A stretch of DNA of 64,000 bases from Anaeromyxobacter diazotrophicus (GTDB lineage: Bacteria > Myxococcota > Myxococcia > Myxococcales > Anaeromyxobacteraceae): the NCBI RefSeq assembly GCF_013340205.1, contig NZ_BJTG01000003.1:516041-580040 (forward strand), given 5' to 3'. Positions 17,725-25,839 of this stretch are shown here, piece by piece; the first letter of the stretch is position 1; every line of letters begins with the position of its first letter. The position numbers were made by a program, and so were the translations under genes. Below the pieces are notes generated by a model. The model searched no databases, was not told the DNA's origin, and worked only from the letters and a program-made list of their open reading frames with translations.

Positions 17725-17796
17725 AAATGGAAGCCCGGCGCCCGCTGGAGAACGGGGCCGGGCCGGAGGATCACATGCACTGCGAGGCACAGGTGA

Positions 17797-18213
17797 TTGC
17801 CGGATTCTAAGCTCCACATCGTTACACCGCAACGCGCGCCGTCTTCGACCACAGCGACCCCGCGCGTCTGGATCGACATCGCGGCCTTCAACGCGGCGAT
17901 GGACGTCGTGACGCCGGGCCCGTACAAGCAGCTCACCCCCCTGGAGCGCGTCATCTTCTACCGCATCGCCGCTCGTGCCGACGGGCAGGGCGTCGTGGCG
18001 GTCCCCTCCATGCGAGGACTCGCGCGCGACCTGAACGTGCCACGGACCACACTGGATGGCGTCCTCGCCCGAGGCCGGTACATCCGCCTTCTCTCCGTGG
18101 AAGACCCGAAAGAGCGGCCAGGATCGCGGCCACCTTGTGGCGAGAAGAGCGGCCACCCCAGAATCATGATCACGTTCCTATGCCCCAGCGCTTTTCGGGT
18201 TCTCTCACCGTAA
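17797..18213 (+). CDS. Winged-helix-type protein, possibly replication-related
   Basis: 138 residues from TTG 17797 (weak ribosome site). Residues 25-105 look like a replication-initiator or helix-turn-helix domain: FNAAMDVVTPGPYKQLTPLERVIFYRIAARAD, then VPSMRGLARDLNVPRTTLDGVLARGRYIRLLSVED as HTH and wing. The gene's own 3' part contains the first copies of the AGCGGCCA repeats that continue beyond its stop, a layout seen when an initiator gene abuts its iterons. No match to a named Rep family is evident. Confidence 0.5.
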   Translation: MPDSKLHIVTPQRAPSSTTATPRVWIDIAAFNAAMDVVTPGPYKQLTPLERVIFYRIAARADGQGVVAVPSMRGLARDLNVPRTTLDGVLARGRYIRLLSVEDPKERPGSRPPCGEKSGHPRIMITFLCPSAFRVLSP

Positions 18214-18263
18214 AGAGCGGCCACACATACAGTCAAGGAGCGGCCAGGTTTGCGGCCACCCTG
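18111..18263. repeat. Iteron-like AGCGGCCA repeats
   Basis: Four GAGCGGCCA sites begin at about 18112, 18147, 18215 and 18238, and two GCGGCCACC sites at 18126-18134 and 18252-18260. Two composite units match closely: 18111-18137 and 18237-18263 each read (A/G)GAGCGGCCAGG, a short spacer, then GCGGCCACC. All are on the same strand. Could be iterons of a replication origin or binding sites of the neighbouring HTH proteins. Confidence 0.6.
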
Positions 18264-18739
18264 CGCGGTAGTCCACGATGTGTTCTCGCGCGCGCGCCGA
18301 AGTACAGGAGCCCGCTCAAGGGGGCCTCGACGGCCGGCCCCCTCGCTGCCGCTCACCCCTCGGCCGTTTCTGGTCGCCTCGCTCTGCTCGGCTCGGGCCT
18401 CTCCGGTCCTCGCTGCGCTGCGGTCCTCGCGGGTCTTCACGTGTTGGGCGTGAGCCGGTGCCGGACTAGTGCTGCCGTTAGTCTGGGCTCTAGTCCGCCA
18501 GGTAGCAGCCGCTCTCGTACACGTACAGACCGAACCGCGTAGTTCGCGGCAGCATGCGAACGGAGCGGGGCGGCATGAGCGGAGCGCAGCGCAGCGACCA
18601 GCCCCACGCAGTGGTCCGGGGTGGAGGGGCTGGACAGGCCCCCCGAGGACGCCGCCCCTTGGAACGCGCGCGCGAGCACGGCACTGAGGGTGACCCGGAC
18701 CCATGGTAACTGGGCTCCGATGTCGCTAGAATCCACCCC
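18264..18739. other. Noncoding stretch of the element
   Basis: No convincing gene: short open frames on both strands have low-complexity products and no ribosome sites. One inverted repeat is visible, CGGACTAG (18462-18469) against CTAGTCCG (18490-18497). With the iterons to its left, it may form part of an origin or control region. Confidence 0.45.
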
Positions 18740-19015
18740 GTGGACCTCGTACCTCAGGAGCCCGGACAGCAGAAGGAGCCTGCGACGCAGGTGAAGAAGC
18801 GCGGCCGCGTGCTTCGGAGCCCCGAGAACCTGCGCCAGCTCGTCGCCAGCCAGATCCGCGCCGTCGAGCGCAGTGAGCTGTCCGTCGAGAAGAAGGCCCG
18901 CCTGCTGACCCCTCTCGCGAAGGAGCTGCGAGAGGCGATCATGCTCGTAGACCGAATCGACCAGATCGAGGCGAAGCTCAGGCTCCTCCAGCAGCAGCGC
19001 GCCTCCGGGCGCTGA
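18740..19015 (+). CDS. Small basic/coiled-coil protein of unknown function
   Basis: 91 residues from GTG 18740 without a clear ribosome site. Basic N terminus (TQVKKRGRVLRSPENLRQLVASQIRAVE) and a helical C-terminal half with heptad character (LTPLAKELREAIMLVDRIDQIEAKLRLLQQQ). A DNA-binding or terminase-small-subunit-like role is conceivable, but nothing specific supports it. Confidence 0.5.
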   Translation: MDLVPQEPGQQKEPATQVKKRGRVLRSPENLRQLVASQIRAVERSELSVEKKARLLTPLAKELREAIMLVDRIDQIEAKLRLLQQQRASGR

Positions 19016-19374
19016 GCGCTCCCGCTGCCCCGCCCTGAGGCGATCGGCAGCGAGTCAGTGGGACGGGGCGGGTCGCAGCTCTGAAGCGCCAGAAGCGAAC
19101 CTGGAGCGCCGGCCGTAAGCGAACGTTGCCCTCGCGTCCGGCTGCGTTAGGGCTGCCATGGCTCTGCGGGCCTTCCGGAAGCCCCAGAGCCTGTCGCGAC
19201 CTAACTAGTGAGAGTTCCTCAGCTCACGCTCGCAGCGTCAGGTGCCACGAGTCGAACCTGACGCTGGCGGCGCAAGGGGCGGGACTCTGGCGCCGGGGAA
19301 GCGAGCGGTGTCGGACCCGCCTGCTAGGCTCCTGTACGCCCGAGCAGGCAAACGGGCGAACAGGGGGAACTACC
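19016..19374. other. Noncoding stretch with two strong hairpins
   Basis: No gene recognised. Hairpin A (19160-19191): GGCTCTG pairs with CAGAGCC and the inner GGGCCTTCC with GGAAGCCCC around CCGG, with two single-base bulges. Hairpin B (19234-19265): AGCGTCAGGT pairs perfectly with ACCTGACGCT around a 12-base loop. Both precede the 19375 gene, so a leader RNA, small RNA or protein-binding site is possible. Confidence 0.45.
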
Positions 19375-19629
19375 ATGTCGGCAGTCGCTACCGGGCAGCA
19401 GGTCATCAGTGGTCCCGTCGCCACGAACGTCTTCGCCTACGAGGAGAGGACTCGCCAGGAGGTGTTCATCAACGTCGCGATGGCCTCCGTGCCGCGCGTC
19501 GGGGAGATGGTGCAGGTCGTCAACGACGTGACCGGCCAGCAGCAGCGCTACACGGTCAAGCAGGTTCTGTGGATTCCACGCGAGCACAAGGCGGTGCTGG
19601 ACCTGCACCTCTTGGCCTGGGGCTCGTAG
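19375..19629 (+). CDS. Hypothetical small beta-type element protein
   Basis: 84 residues from ATG 19375 with CAGGGGGAAC upstream. The pattern EVFINVAMASVPRVGEMVQVVNDVTGQQQRYTVKQVLWIPREHKAVLDLHL suggests a small beta barrel. No named family recognised. Next gene starts 3 bases after its stop. Confidence 0.55.
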   Translation: MSAVATGQQVISGPVATNVFAYEERTRQEVFINVAMASVPRVGEMVQVVNDVTGQQQRYTVKQVLWIPREHKAVLDLHLLAWGS

Positions 19630-19632
19630 ACC

Positions 19633-19989
19633 ATGGGAGCCACCTGTAGCTGTGAGCGGTCGGCCGAGGGGAAGACCGAGAACCATGTGGACGGCACCGT
19701 CACGTTCCACACCTTCGCCGGCTGCCCGCGCGTGAAGCCCTGCGAGCACATCAAGAAGCAGTCGGACGTCAGCCTCGTCGGGCCGGATGGCCGCTGCACG
19801 AAGTGCTCGACACTGCACTGCAAGGCGCCCGGGTGCGGCAAGGACCTGCGGCGCCAGGGCCAGGAGCTGGAGCTGAAGAGCCCCATCCTCTGCCCGCACT
19901 GCGGTGCCGAGAACGTGCTCCAGATATCCGGAGCCCGCGGCTCGGGGGGTGCTGTCTCGGTGCTTCGGGCGCAAAGGCCGAAGGAGTAG
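19633..19989 (+). CDS. Cys-rich zinc-ribbon protein
   Basis: 118 residues with ten cysteines, mostly in the second half: CTKCSTLHCKAPGCGKDLRRQG and CPHCGAENVL, i.e. typical zinc-ribbon knuckles, plus an N-terminal CSC and a CP..KPCEH segment. Likely nucleic-acid- or protein-binding. Runs from ATG 19633 right behind the previous gene. Confidence 0.6.
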   Translation: MGATCSCERSAEGKTENHVDGTVTFHTFAGCPRVKPCEHIKKQSDVSLVGPDGRCTKCSTLHCKAPGCGKDLRRQGQELELKSPILCPHCGAENVLQISGARGSGGAVSVLRAQRPKE

Positions 19990-20030
19990 CAGGCCCCAGA
20001 GCGTCAGGGTCAGAGCGCACTGTTCGACTC

Positions 20031-20612
20031 ATGGCAAGGTCGCGGGTCAAGCTGCCCGAAAAGGAAACCGAGTTCATCGAGCTGTTCCGCGCCGAGACGG
20101 ACAGGGCGGCCGGGGTACTCGCCGTCAGTTACCTGGAGGCGAAGCTCGACCAGACGCTCAGGACCTGGTTCCTCGACTGCAGCGAGATGAATAGGGTTCT
20201 CGGCAGCTTCAGCGCGAAGGTAGACCTGGCGTTCGGCATGGGGCTGCTCAAGAAGCACCACGCCGCCGACCTCCGCAGTCTGGGCGAGATTCGCAACCGC
20301 TTCGCCCACCATGTGCTGGAGTCGAACAGCTTCGACGTGAAGCCTATCCGCGACCTCATCCTCGACCTCTCGCTCACGAAGTTCTGGAAGGGGAAGCTGC
20401 CGAAGGATGAGTTCGAGAAGACGTCGCTGCGCGGGCTGTACCTGATGGCGGTTCGCTTCATCTTGCTCGCGCTCGATGACGTTCGACTCGCGCGAAGGAC
20501 CGACGAGCAGGTCCGTGAAGACGTTCACCGGATCCGAGAGAGTCGCAAGCCCATCGACCCCCTGATGGTGATCGGAGCCCTCCGTCGCATAGCTGGAGGG
20601 AAAGGCTCCTGA
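20031..20612 (+). CDS. MltR-like helical protein
   Basis: 193 residues. It resembles the MltR (mannitol repressor) helical fold: ETDRAAGVLAVSYLEAKLDQTLRTWF, then LGSFSAKVDLAFGMGLLKKHHAADLRSLGEIRNRFAHHV, where GSFSxKxxLAxxLGLI and IRNxFAH are family-typical. The RNxFAH text is also reminiscent of HEPN-type helical proteins. Not a classical HTH regulator. As the last gene before the integrase it may be element cargo; no mannitol genes are nearby, so sugar regulation is unlikely. Confidence 0.65.
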   Translation: MARSRVKLPEKETEFIELFRAETDRAAGVLAVSYLEAKLDQTLRTWFLDCSEMNRVLGSFSAKVDLAFGMGLLKKHHAADLRSLGEIRNRFAHHVLESNSFDVKPIRDLILDLSLTKFWKGKLPKDEFEKTSLRGLYLMAVRFILLALDDVRLARRTDEQVREDVHRIRESRKPIDPLMVIGALRRIAGGKGS

Positions 20613-20637
20613 GAGCGCGTGTGCCGCGCGGTCCCGA

Positions 20638-22116
20638 CTACGGCCGCCTCGCCGTCACGGTCCCGTCCGGCCGGAGGTAGAGCGGCTGGCCCTGGAGGAG
20701 AAGCTCCAAGGTCTTCCGCCAGGCCTCCGGGTCCGCACCCTTCCGGCGGCGCAGGAACCTCGCGCTCCGGCGGACGTCCGCGAACCGGACCTTCTCGGCT
20801 CTCGCCCTCGCCTCGCGCTGCTCGACGGAGAGGGAAGCCTGAGCGAGGCGCGACTCCACCTCGCGCCTCTCCTTCGCGACCTCCGCGAGCATCTTGTCGG
20901 CGGTCTCGTCCTCGAGTAGCTGGGCGTCGTTCCGGCGCTGGATCCGCTCCGCCTTCGCACGTAGCTCGCCCATGCGCTTCTCGCAGGAGAGCTTCTCGCT
21001 CTCGTAGTCGATGGGCTCCCCCTGCTCGCGGCCCTCCTCATCGAAGATGAAGCGCTGGTTCTTCGGGTCCGCGAACATGGCGATGATGCGCTCCTCGACC
21101 AACTCGTCCACCTTCGGGACCGCGTGGAAGCGGCGGCAGGCGGGCTCGGGGCGCCGAGCGCAGACGTAGTAGAGCCTCGACTTCCGGCCCTTCCGCGCGC
21201 TGTCCTTCGTCCACCTCACGTGGACGGGACCGCCGCAGACGGCGCACTTCACGAGCTTCTGGAGGATGGCGCCCGACTTGCGGGGCGGTCCGCCGAGGCG
21301 GGTCGAGTGCTCCGTGAGCGCGACCTGGGCCTTCTCCCAGGTCTCACGGTCCACGATGGGCGGGCACTGGATCTCGATGCCCTCGCGCGTCATGACCCCG
21401 TAGGCGCTCGCGTCCTTCAGCAGCCTCGACGTGTGGCCCGCGCTCCACTTCACGCCGCCCGGCGTCGGGATGCCCCGCGCGTTCAGGTCCCGCGCGATGG
21501 AGCGCTGGCTCTCGCCCGCGAGGACGCGATCGAAGAGGGACTTGTAGACGGCGCGCTTCTCCTCGTCGTAGCCCCACGTCCCCTTCTCGACGTCCCAGGT
21601 CCGGCCGTAGGCCGCTCGGTACGGACGGCCAGCCCTCGCTGCCTGGAGCTTCCCGGCGGTCGTCCTGGCGCGGATGAGGTTTCGTTCGCGGTTCGCCATG
21701 GAGCCCTTCAAGCCCAGCATGAGGTCGCCGTCGTCGGTCGCGGGGTCGAACTCGCCCCCGTCCGCCTCTACCACCTTCGCGCCCGCCTCCGCGATGGCGT
21801 CGATGATGAGTCCTCTCTCGGCCCGGAGCGGCGTCCTCTGGACGCGGTCCCAGCGCTGGACGCGCAGCTCATCGAAGGCGCGCTCACGGGCGAGCTGGAG
21901 GAGCTTCTGGAGGTCCGGGCGCTCCGCGAGGCGGAGGGCGCCCGAGACGGCGCGCGGCTCCTGGAGCGTCGCGACGCAGACCCCGGCGCGTCCCTGCGCG
22001 AGGCGGTCGAGCGCGGCTCGCTGCTGGGCTGGGGTGTCCTTGTCGTACTGCGTCTGGCCGGAGACGCGGATCACTTCCACGTACCGCACGGCCGTCGCTG
22101 GAGCTGGGGAGGCCAT
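20638..22116 (-). CDS. int: Large serine recombinase (integrase)
   Basis: 492 residues, typical for the family. Resolvase domain with catalytic Ser19 in VIRVSGQTQYDKDTPAQQ, and RWDR and GLKGSMANRERNLIRARTTAGK further on; recombinase domain (AYGRTWDVEKGTWGYDEEKRAVYKSLF ... SIARDLNARGIPTPGG); zinc ribbon CAVCGG ... YYVCARRPEPAC near residues 290-335; long C-terminal coiled coil. It sits 40 bp inside attR and points into the element. It should integrate by joining attP to the udg attB without host factors and need a directionality factor to excise. The ATG has no ribosome site; see the promoter entry. Confidence 0.96.
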   Translation of the reverse strand: MASPAPATAVRYVEVIRVSGQTQYDKDTPAQQRAALDRLAQGRAGVCVATLQEPRAVSGALRLAERPDLQKLLQLARERAFDELRVQRWDRVQRTPLRAERGLIIDAIAEAGAKVVEADGGEFDPATDDGDLMLGLKGSMANRERNLIRARTTAGKLQAARAGRPYRAAYGRTWDVEKGTWGYDEEKRAVYKSLFDRVLAGESQRSIARDLNARGIPTPGGVKWSAGHTSRLLKDASAYGVMTREGIEIQCPPIVDRETWEKAQVALTEHSTRLGGPPRKSGAILQKLVKCAVCGGPVHVRWTKDSARKGRKSRLYYVCARRPEPACRRFHAVPKVDELVEERIIAMFADPKNQRFIFDEEGREQGEPIDYESEKLSCEKRMGELRAKAERIQRRNDAQLLEDETADKMLAEVAKERREVESRLAQASLSVEQREARARAEKVRFADVRRSARFLRRRKGADPEAWRKTLELLLQGQPLYLRPDGTVTARRP

Positions 22117-22150
22117 GCCCTACACCTAACCACCGTGGTCAACCTGTCAA
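22117..22150 (-). promoter_or_regulatory. Integrase promoter with internal palindrome
   Basis: On the minus strand a perfect TTGACA (22145-22150) is followed, after about 16 bases, by a poor TAGGTG-type -10 near 22123-22128. Between them lies ACCAC-C-GTGGT (22129-22139), a probable operator. Transcription would begin within a few bases of the integrase ATG at 22116, implying a leaderless message. Confidence 0.5.
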
Positions 22151-22155
22151 GTCAG

Positions 22156-22159
22156 ACGT
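22156..22159. other. attR core (right junction, ACGT)
   Basis: Element sequence GTCAAGTCAG, then ACGT, then chromosomal CTCCCGCCAGAACACGC, which resumes the udg reading frame. Pairs with the ACGT at 8419-8422. Confidence 0.9.
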
Positions 22160-22241
22160 CTCCCGCCAGAACACGCAGACCGGCCGGCTCACCCCCGCCA
22201 TGTTCGACGCGGTGGTGCGGCGGGTCGCGCGGCTTCGGTGA
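22160..22241 (+). pseudogene. udg: 3' remnant of the interrupted uracil-DNA glycosylase gene
   Basis: From the junction the frame reads SRQNTQTGRLTPAMFDAV and ends VARLR with TGA at 22239-22241. This is the normal C-terminal end of family 5 glycosylases and completes the SYHV left at 8420. No start codon or ribosome site serves it now. Confidence 0.92.
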
Positions 22242-22389
22242 CGGTGAGCGGCCGGGGGAATCGCATCGTTGCGGCGCAGGAACAGACCTGTGCGTATCCG
22301 AGGATTGCGCTAAATGAGCAACAGAGAGAGATTCCCCCCCGTCGCGAGCCGGACGTCGCAGGCTCGACGGAAAGAGAAAGGAAACGATC

Positions 22390-23034
22390 GTGAACACCGT
22401 GAAGCACAGCATGTTCAGGAGCTGGTTCCAGGCCGCAGTCGCGGTCGGCCTCGCCGCGAGCGCGGTGCCGAGCCGCGCGCTCGCCGGCGCGCCCTCCAAC
22501 GCGCTCGAGCTGGGCGTGCAGGTGGGCTACGCCCAGGGCTTCGGGCCCGTCGGCGCCGGCCTCCCGACCCTGCAAGGGATCAGCACCGCCGGCGGCGCGC
22601 TGAAGCTCGAGGCGGGCTGGCGCATCGACCCGCGCTGGATGGTCGGCGCGTACGCCGAGGGCTCGCTCCTCGGGGGCGGGAACGTCCCGGGCAGCGACCA
22701 CGCCACCGGCCTCGCGGCCGGCCTCCAGGGCCAGCTCCACGTCCTGCCCTTCGAGAAGTACGACCCGTGGGTCGGCGTCGGCTTCGGCTGGCGGGGCCTG
22801 TGGGCGGATCGCGGCAACGGCACGCAGAGCCTGCAGGGGCTCGACCTCGCCCGCGTCGAGGTCGGCGTCGACTACCGGCTGACCGACAGCTTCAGCGTCG
22901 CCCCCACCGTCGGGGTGTCCCTGACGCAGTTCCTCTCCGAGAAGCCGGCCGGCGGGAGCGCCTTCGCCGACACGAGCGATCGCAAGCTCAACACCTTCGT
23001 CTTCGCCGGGGTGGGTGGACGCTTCGACCTGTAG
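22390..23034 (+). CDS. Outer-membrane beta-barrel protein
   Basis: 214 residues from GTG 22390 with GAAAGAGAAAGGAAACG upstream. Signal peptide of about 32 residues (FQAAVAVGLAASAVPSRALAG), then alternating amphipathic strands ending each with aromatic residues (LELGVQVGYAQG, MVGAYAEGSLLGG, PWVGVGFGWRGLW) and a C-terminal strand ending FDL. This fits an OmpA/OmpW-size eight- to ten-stranded barrel. No specific transport role can be assigned. A hairpin follows at 23059. Confidence 0.8.
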   Translation: MNTVKHSMFRSWFQAAVAVGLAASAVPSRALAGAPSNALELGVQVGYAQGFGPVGAGLPTLQGISTAGGALKLEAGWRIDPRWMVGAYAEGSLLGGGNVPGSDHATGLAAGLQGQLHVLPFEKYDPWVGVGFGWRGLWADRGNGTQSLQGLDLARVEVGVDYRLTDSFSVAPTVGVSLTQFLSEKPAGGSAFADTSDRKLNTFVFAGVGGRFDL

Positions 23035-23058
23035 GCGCGACGCAGCTCCGTGAGCGAC

Positions 23059-23088
23059 GGGCCGGCTCCCACCGGGGGAGGCCGGCCC
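23059..23088 (+). terminator. GC hairpin after the barrel gene
   Basis: GGGCCGGCTCCC pairs with GGGAGGCCGGCCC with one bulge, 25 bases after the stop. Few Ts follow, so it is terminator-like only. Confidence 0.4.
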
Positions 23089-23218
23089 GGCCGTTTCGCG
23101 GCCGCCAGCATCGTCCGCCCTACGGCCCCCTCGTCCGCCGGGCGGGCCGGCCGCGCCGGGCGCATCGCGCTGGTTGCGGCCTGAGCGCGCTGGCACGCGC
23201 GCTGCTCTCCCCGGCCGC

Positions 23219-24733
23219 GTGCTGGTGCGCGTCCGCTCCTCCGCCGTCCTCGGCGTCGCCGCCGTCGGCATCGACGTGGAGGTCGAGGCCCTCCAGGGCA
23301 TGCCGCGCGTGGAGCTGGTGGGCCTCGCCACGAGCGCGGTCCAGGAGGCGAAGGTCCGGGTGCAGGCGGCGGTGCGGAACCTCGGGGTGGACCTGCCCGA
23401 GAAGCGCATCGTGGTGAACCTCGCGCCGGCCGACCTGCGCAAGGAGGGATCGAGTTTCGACTTGCCCATCGCGGTGGCGCTCCTCGCCGCGTGCAAGCGC
23501 CTCCCGCCGGAGGCGCTGGAGGGCTTCCACTTCGCGGGCGAGCTGGCGCTGTCGGGCGAGGTGAAGCCCATCCGCGGCGCCCTGGCGCAGGCCATCGAGG
23601 CGCGCCGGGCCGGGGCGACCGCGCTGGTGGTGCCGGAGGCGAACGCGCTGGAGGCGGCGGTGGTGGAGGGGCTGCGCGTCCACCCGGCGCGCCACCTGGG
23701 CGAGGTGGTGGCCTGGATGAACGGCGTCGCCGAGCCTCCGACGCGCGCCCCGGCTGCGCCGCAGCTCGCGCCGGACGGTGCGCTCGATCTCGCCGACGTG
23801 GCCGGCCAGGAGCACGCGCGGCGCGCGCTGGAGGTGGCGGCCGCCGGCGGGCACAACCTGCTCCTCTTCGGGCCGCCCGGCAGCGGCAAGACGATGCTGG
23901 CCCGGAGGCTCCCCGGCATCCTGCCGCCCTTCACGTTCGAGGAGGCGCTCGAGGCGACGGTGGTGCACAGCGTGGCCGGGCTCACCCGCGACCGGGGGCT
24001 CCTCGCCGAGCGGCCGTTCCGGTCGCCGCACCACTCGGTCTCCGACGCCGGCCTGGTGGGCGGCTCCAATATCCCGCGGCCGGGCGAGGTCTCGCTCGCG
24101 CATCACGGGGTGCTCTTCCTGGACGAGCTCCCCGAGTTCCGCCGCCACGTCCTCGACGCCCTCCGGCAGCCGGCCGAGGACGGCGAGGTCTGCATCGTGC
24201 GGGCGACGCGGGCGGTGCGCTACCCGGCGCAGTTCATGCTGGTCGCCGCCATGAACCCGTGCCCCTGCGGCTGGTACGGGGACGCGCGCCGCGCCTGCCG
24301 CTGTACCCTGCACGAGCTCGCCGTCTACCGCCGCCGCATCTCCGGGCCGCTCCTCGACCGGATCGACCTGCACGTCGACGTGCCGGCCGTCCCCTGCGCC
24401 GCGCTGCCCTCGGCCGGGAGCACCGAGCCGAGCGCGGCGGTGCGCGCCCGCGTGCTGGCCGCGCGCGAGCGGCAGGCCGAGCGCGCCGGCCCCGGCGGGC
24501 CGCGGGTGAACGCGCGGCTCAAGGGGGCGGCGCTCCGGCGCGCCTGCCCGCTGCCGCCCGAGGGGCGGCGCCTGCTGGCCGAGGCGGTGGAGAAGCTCGG
24601 GCTCTCGGCGCGCGCGCACGACCGGATCCTGCGCGTCGCGCGCACCGTCGCCGACCTCGAGGGCGCCGACCGGATCGCCGTCGCGCACCTGGCGGAGGCC
24701 GTGCAGTACCGCGCGCTCGACCGGCGCGCCTGA
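23219..24733 (+). CDS. comM: ComM/YifB family AAA+ ATPase (magnesium-chelatase-like)
   Basis: 504 residues from GTG 23219. Lon-protease-like N-terminal domain ([24 protein letters not shown] ... [12 protein letters not shown]), AAA+ core with Walker [22 protein letters not shown] and Walker [12 protein letters not shown], then the Cys-containing [16 protein letters not shown] loop and a C-terminal Mg-chelatase-type domain. ComM is the branch-migration helicase that helps integrate single-stranded DNA during natural transformation. The start gives the standard [13 protein letters not shown] terminus. recA follows 57 bases downstream. Confidence 0.93.
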   Translation: MLVRVRSSAVLGVAAVGIDVEVEALQGMPRVELVGLATSAVQEAKVRVQAAVRNLGVDLPEKRIVVNLAPADLRKEGSSFDLPIAVALLAACKRLPPEALEGFHFAGELALSGEVKPIRGALAQAIEARRAGATALVVPEANALEAAVVEGLRVHPARHLGEVVAWMNGVAEPPTRAPAAPQLAPDGALDLADVAGQEHARRALEVAAAGGHNLLLFGPPGSGKTMLARRLPGILPPFTFEEALEATVVHSVAGLTRDRGLLAERPFRSPHHSVSDAGLVGGSNIPRPGEVSLAHHGVLFLDELPEFRRHVLDALRQPAEDGEVCIVRATRAVRYPAQFMLVAAMNPCPCGWYGDARRACRCTLHELAVYRRRISGPLLDRIDLHVDVPAVPCAALPSAGSTEPSAAVRARVLAARERQAERAGPGGPRVNARLKGAALRRACPLPPEGRRLLAEAVEKLGLSARAHDRILRVARTVADLEGADRIAVAHLAEAVQYRALDRRA

Positions 24734-24744
24734 CCGACGAACGC

Positions 24745-24763
24745 CTCCCCGCGCCGCGGGGAG
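24745..24763. repeat. CTCCCC...GGGGAG palindrome between comM and recA
   Basis: A 19-base inverted repeat centred on one base, followed by GGGAGAGG. The same palindrome style with the same GGGAGAGG tail occurs at 33839, and a related tail at about 63275, suggesting a dispersed REP-like repeat. Confidence 0.45.
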
Positions 24764-24790
24764 GGGAGAGGCCAACCCGTGGGAGGAACC

Positions 24791-25802
<1,012 letters not shown>

Positions 25803-25810
<8 letters not shown>

Positions 25811-25839
25811 CGCGGGGCAGGCGCTCGCGCGTCAGGCGC
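25803..25839. terminator. Perfect 12-bp hairpin between convergent recA and DUF4230 genes
   Basis: GCGCCTGACGCG (25803-25814) pairs exactly with CGCGTCAGGCGC (25828-25839) around 13 bases. The recA TGA lies in the left arm and the stop of the opposite gene in the right arm. It could serve as a two-way terminator; there is no T tract. Confidence 0.5.

Larger units (their letters stand above)
8421..22157. mobile_element. 13.7 kb serine-integrase element with terminase but no recognised capsid genes, inserted in udg
   Basis: Bounded by a shared ACGT at 8419-8422 and 22156-22159, with the two halves of udg outside. Contents: a possible excisionase at the left end, a 12-gene plus-strand block including a scaffold-like protein and TerL, a regulatory/replication-like middle (RHH and XRE proteins, iteron-like repeats), and a right end with an MltR-like gene and the serine integrase on the opposite strand. 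The DNA looks less extremely GC-rich than the flanks and many genes use TTG starts. No portal, major capsid, tail or lysis gene could be recognised. Satellite, reduced prophage or novel integrative element are all possible. Confidence 0.9.

Noticed and set aside
18111..18263. Possible CRISPR array
   Set aside because: Repeats are only 9-12 bases with irregular spacing and no cas genes are present; iterons fit better.
18264..18739. Several 60-100 codon frames on both strands of the element's gap
   Set aside because: Mutually overlapping, Arg/Ser-rich and without ribosome sites.
19234..19265. GGTTCGACTC on the minus strand, looking like a tRNA T arm
   Set aside because: The flanking bases do not form a 5-bp T stem and no acceptor, D or anticodon arm can be built; the segment is better explained by the perfect hairpin.
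8421..22157. Insertion sequence or transposon
   Set aside because: No terminal inverted repeats or DDE transposase; junctions share a short core and the enzyme is a large serine integrase.
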